Assembly: GCA_946535685.1 (NCBI GenBank)
Contig: CAMNDR010000092.1
Coordinates: 1-5,292 of the forward strand
Direction: 5' to 3'
DNA length: 5,292 nucleotides
DNA from: an uncultured Clostridia bacterium
GTDB lineage: Bacteria; Bacillota; Clostridia; Oscillospirales; Ruminococcaceae
Part shown: piece by piece, positions 4,422-5,292 of the stretch
Numbering within the stretch: the first letter of the stretch is position 1
How the letters are laid out: each line of letters begins with the position of its first letter
Translations under genes and position numbers: made by a program
Notes under the pieces: generated by a model
Database searches by the model: none
Told to the model about the DNA's origin: nothing
Seen by the model: only the letters and a program-made list of their open reading frames with translations

Positions 4422-5292
4422 ATGAAGCAAATTATGATAGCTACTGCACTTTTTGCTTTTACATTGATTAGTACAGGATTTGCAATGGGTGTGGAAGATG
4501 CAAGTGCAGCGGAGATATCAGCACTGTGTTCAGCTCATCAAGACAGCAAACCTATTTCTTCGGTATACGCTAATTGCCCTAATTATATGTTTAACGCCCA
4601 CAGTCTTAAAGCTTCTTCCAATCCTAACTCATGGACTGTACGAATAGATCAGAAAAAAATTGATATTAAGGATTTAAAAAAGCCATCCATGAATCCTGTC
4701 CCTATTTATATTAGAACCGATGCATCGGGAAAAAGTTACACTGATATTGAATTTGGTGTAGATATTGATGAACGATGCAGCTACACTTATATTGAGGATA
4801 GTGACATATCTACAGATCTAGGGGGAGAGCCCTTGCAGAGAACAATGGTCATGCAACAAGGTGCTGGTAACTTCATATGGTTCACCGATTATTCTCAAAA
4901 CTCACTAACCAAGTCCATGAATATCGCATTACTCATGGTAAAACTGCCAAATGACGCAACTTCCGGTCAAAAGTATGACATCAGATTCTGTAAGAAAAAT
5001 GGCGCAGGAAAGGATGCCGCATTCTGTTACGATATGAATCAATCACTTAAATACGATATTGAAGGTGAAGATGGATGGATAATAATCACTGATGGAAGTG
5101 AAGATTTGTCCAGCAGTGACTATAGCAGTTCACACAGTAGCGAGTATAGTTGGGAAAACAGCAATTCAAACAGCAGTGGTTATAGCTGGGAAAGCAGTAG
5201 TTCAAACAGCAGTTTATATACCAGCGAAAGCAGTTCAAACAGCAGTTTATATACCAGCGAAAGCAGTTCGAACAGCAGTTTATATACCAGCG
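4422..5292 (+). CDS. Secreted protein with possible cohesin-like beta-sandwich and Ser-rich repeat tail (3' end beyond the window)
   Basis: An open frame of at least 290 codons runs off the right edge without a stop. The ATG at 4422 follows a G-rich site (GGGGGG, 4411-4416) by 5 bases; an ATG at 4403 is in another frame and soon stops. Residues 1-29 form a Sec signal peptide: M-K-Q, a hydrophobic stretch over about 4-20, and possible cleavage after GFA (21) or ASA (29). Residues 75-222 alternate in a beta-rich pattern. The run VPIYIRTDASGKSYTDIEFG (93-112) and the later IALLMVKLPNDATSGQKYDI (168-187) resemble the first and late strands of cohesin/carbohydrate-binding-type sandwiches found in ruminococcal exported proteins. 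This family call is a resemblance, not a proven assignment. Cys36, 52, 119, 190 and 202 are visible. From about residue 229 the chain becomes Ser/Asn/Tyr-rich repeats, probably an extracellular linker or stalk. Base composition is much more AT-rich than in the neighbouring genes. Function unknown. Confidence 0.75.
   Translation, partial: MKQIMIATALFAFTLISTGFAMGVEDASAAEISALCSAHQDSKPISSVYANCPNYMFNAHSLKASSNPNSWTVRIDQKKIDIKDLKKPSMNPVPIYIRTDASGKSYTDIEFGVDIDERCSYTYIEDSDISTDLGGEPLQRTMVMQQGAGNFIWFTDYSQNSLTKSMNIALLMVKLPNDATSGQKYDIRFCKKNGAGKDAAFCYDMNQSLKYDIEGEDGWIIITDGSEDLSSSDYSSSHSSEYSWENSNSNSSGYSWESSSSNSSLYTSESSSNSSLYTSESSSNSSLYTS
5136..5292 (+). repeat. In-frame tandem repeats encoding a Ser-rich tail
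   Basis: Two 36-base units (5136-5171 and 5172-5207) encode SSEYSWENSNSN and SSGYSWESSSSN. They are followed by 33-base units at 5208-5240 and 5241-5273, which differ by a single silent A/G change, and by a partial third (5274-5292) identical over its 19 visible bases. The 33-base unit encodes SSLYTSESSSN. All units keep frame. The older 12-residue form carries Trp where the newer 11-residue form has Thr-Ser, and the newer copies are nearly identical, implying recent duplication. The array continues past the window. Confidence 0.93.

Noticed and set aside
1..5292. CRISPR array, tRNA or rRNA gene, insertion sequence or prophage genes
   Set aside because: None is visible: the only regular repeat is the in-frame coding array at the right edge, and no transposase, integrase or tRNA-like cloverleaf was recognised.

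Overview
The window looks like chromosomal DNA of a Gram-positive, Clostridia-type Firmicute, possibly of the Ruminococcus/Oscillospiraceae kind. This is inferred from a T-box riboswitch, consensus sigma-A promoters, AGGA-type ribosome binding sites, an asnS-asnA pair, and a secreted Ser-rich protein whose globular part resembles a cohesin-like fold. No taxonomic marker gene is present, so the assignment is tentative.

Layout. Positions 2-583 (+) hold the 3' end of coaBC (CoA biosynthesis). It is followed after 3 bases by a zinc-dependent nucleoside/tRNA-type deaminase (587-1222, +), probably in the same operon. A strong bidirectional hairpin terminator (1255-1299) separates this pair from the convergent minus-strand genes. 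These are asnA (aspartate-ammonia ligase, 2319-1306) and, upstream of it, asnS (asparaginyl-tRNA synthetase, 3909-2533). One gene makes asparagine and the other loads it onto tRNA. asnS is preceded by a near-consensus promoter (4258-4230) and a full T-box leader with a readable AAC (Asn) specifier, antiterminator and terminator. asnA has its own near-consensus promoter (2434-2406) and a separate short leader. That leader contains a 14-bp terminator-like hairpin with a U tract and an upstream segment able to pair with the hairpin's 5' arm, which is an attenuator layout not of the T-box type.

Right of about 4225 the base composition changes abruptly from GC-rich (a sampled 60-base line in asnS has 39 G+C) to AT-rich (a sampled line in the last gene has 24 of 60). 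A divergent promoter (4347-4375) drives an exported protein, open at the window edge (4422-5292, +). It has a signal peptide, a probable beta-sandwich domain and a Ser-rich tail built of 12- and then 11-residue tandem repeats. The window ends inside these repeats.

The most notable items are the two different leader-RNA switches serving the two asparagine genes, the repeat-bearing secreted protein in a compositionally distinct segment, and the deaminase's C-terminal extension.
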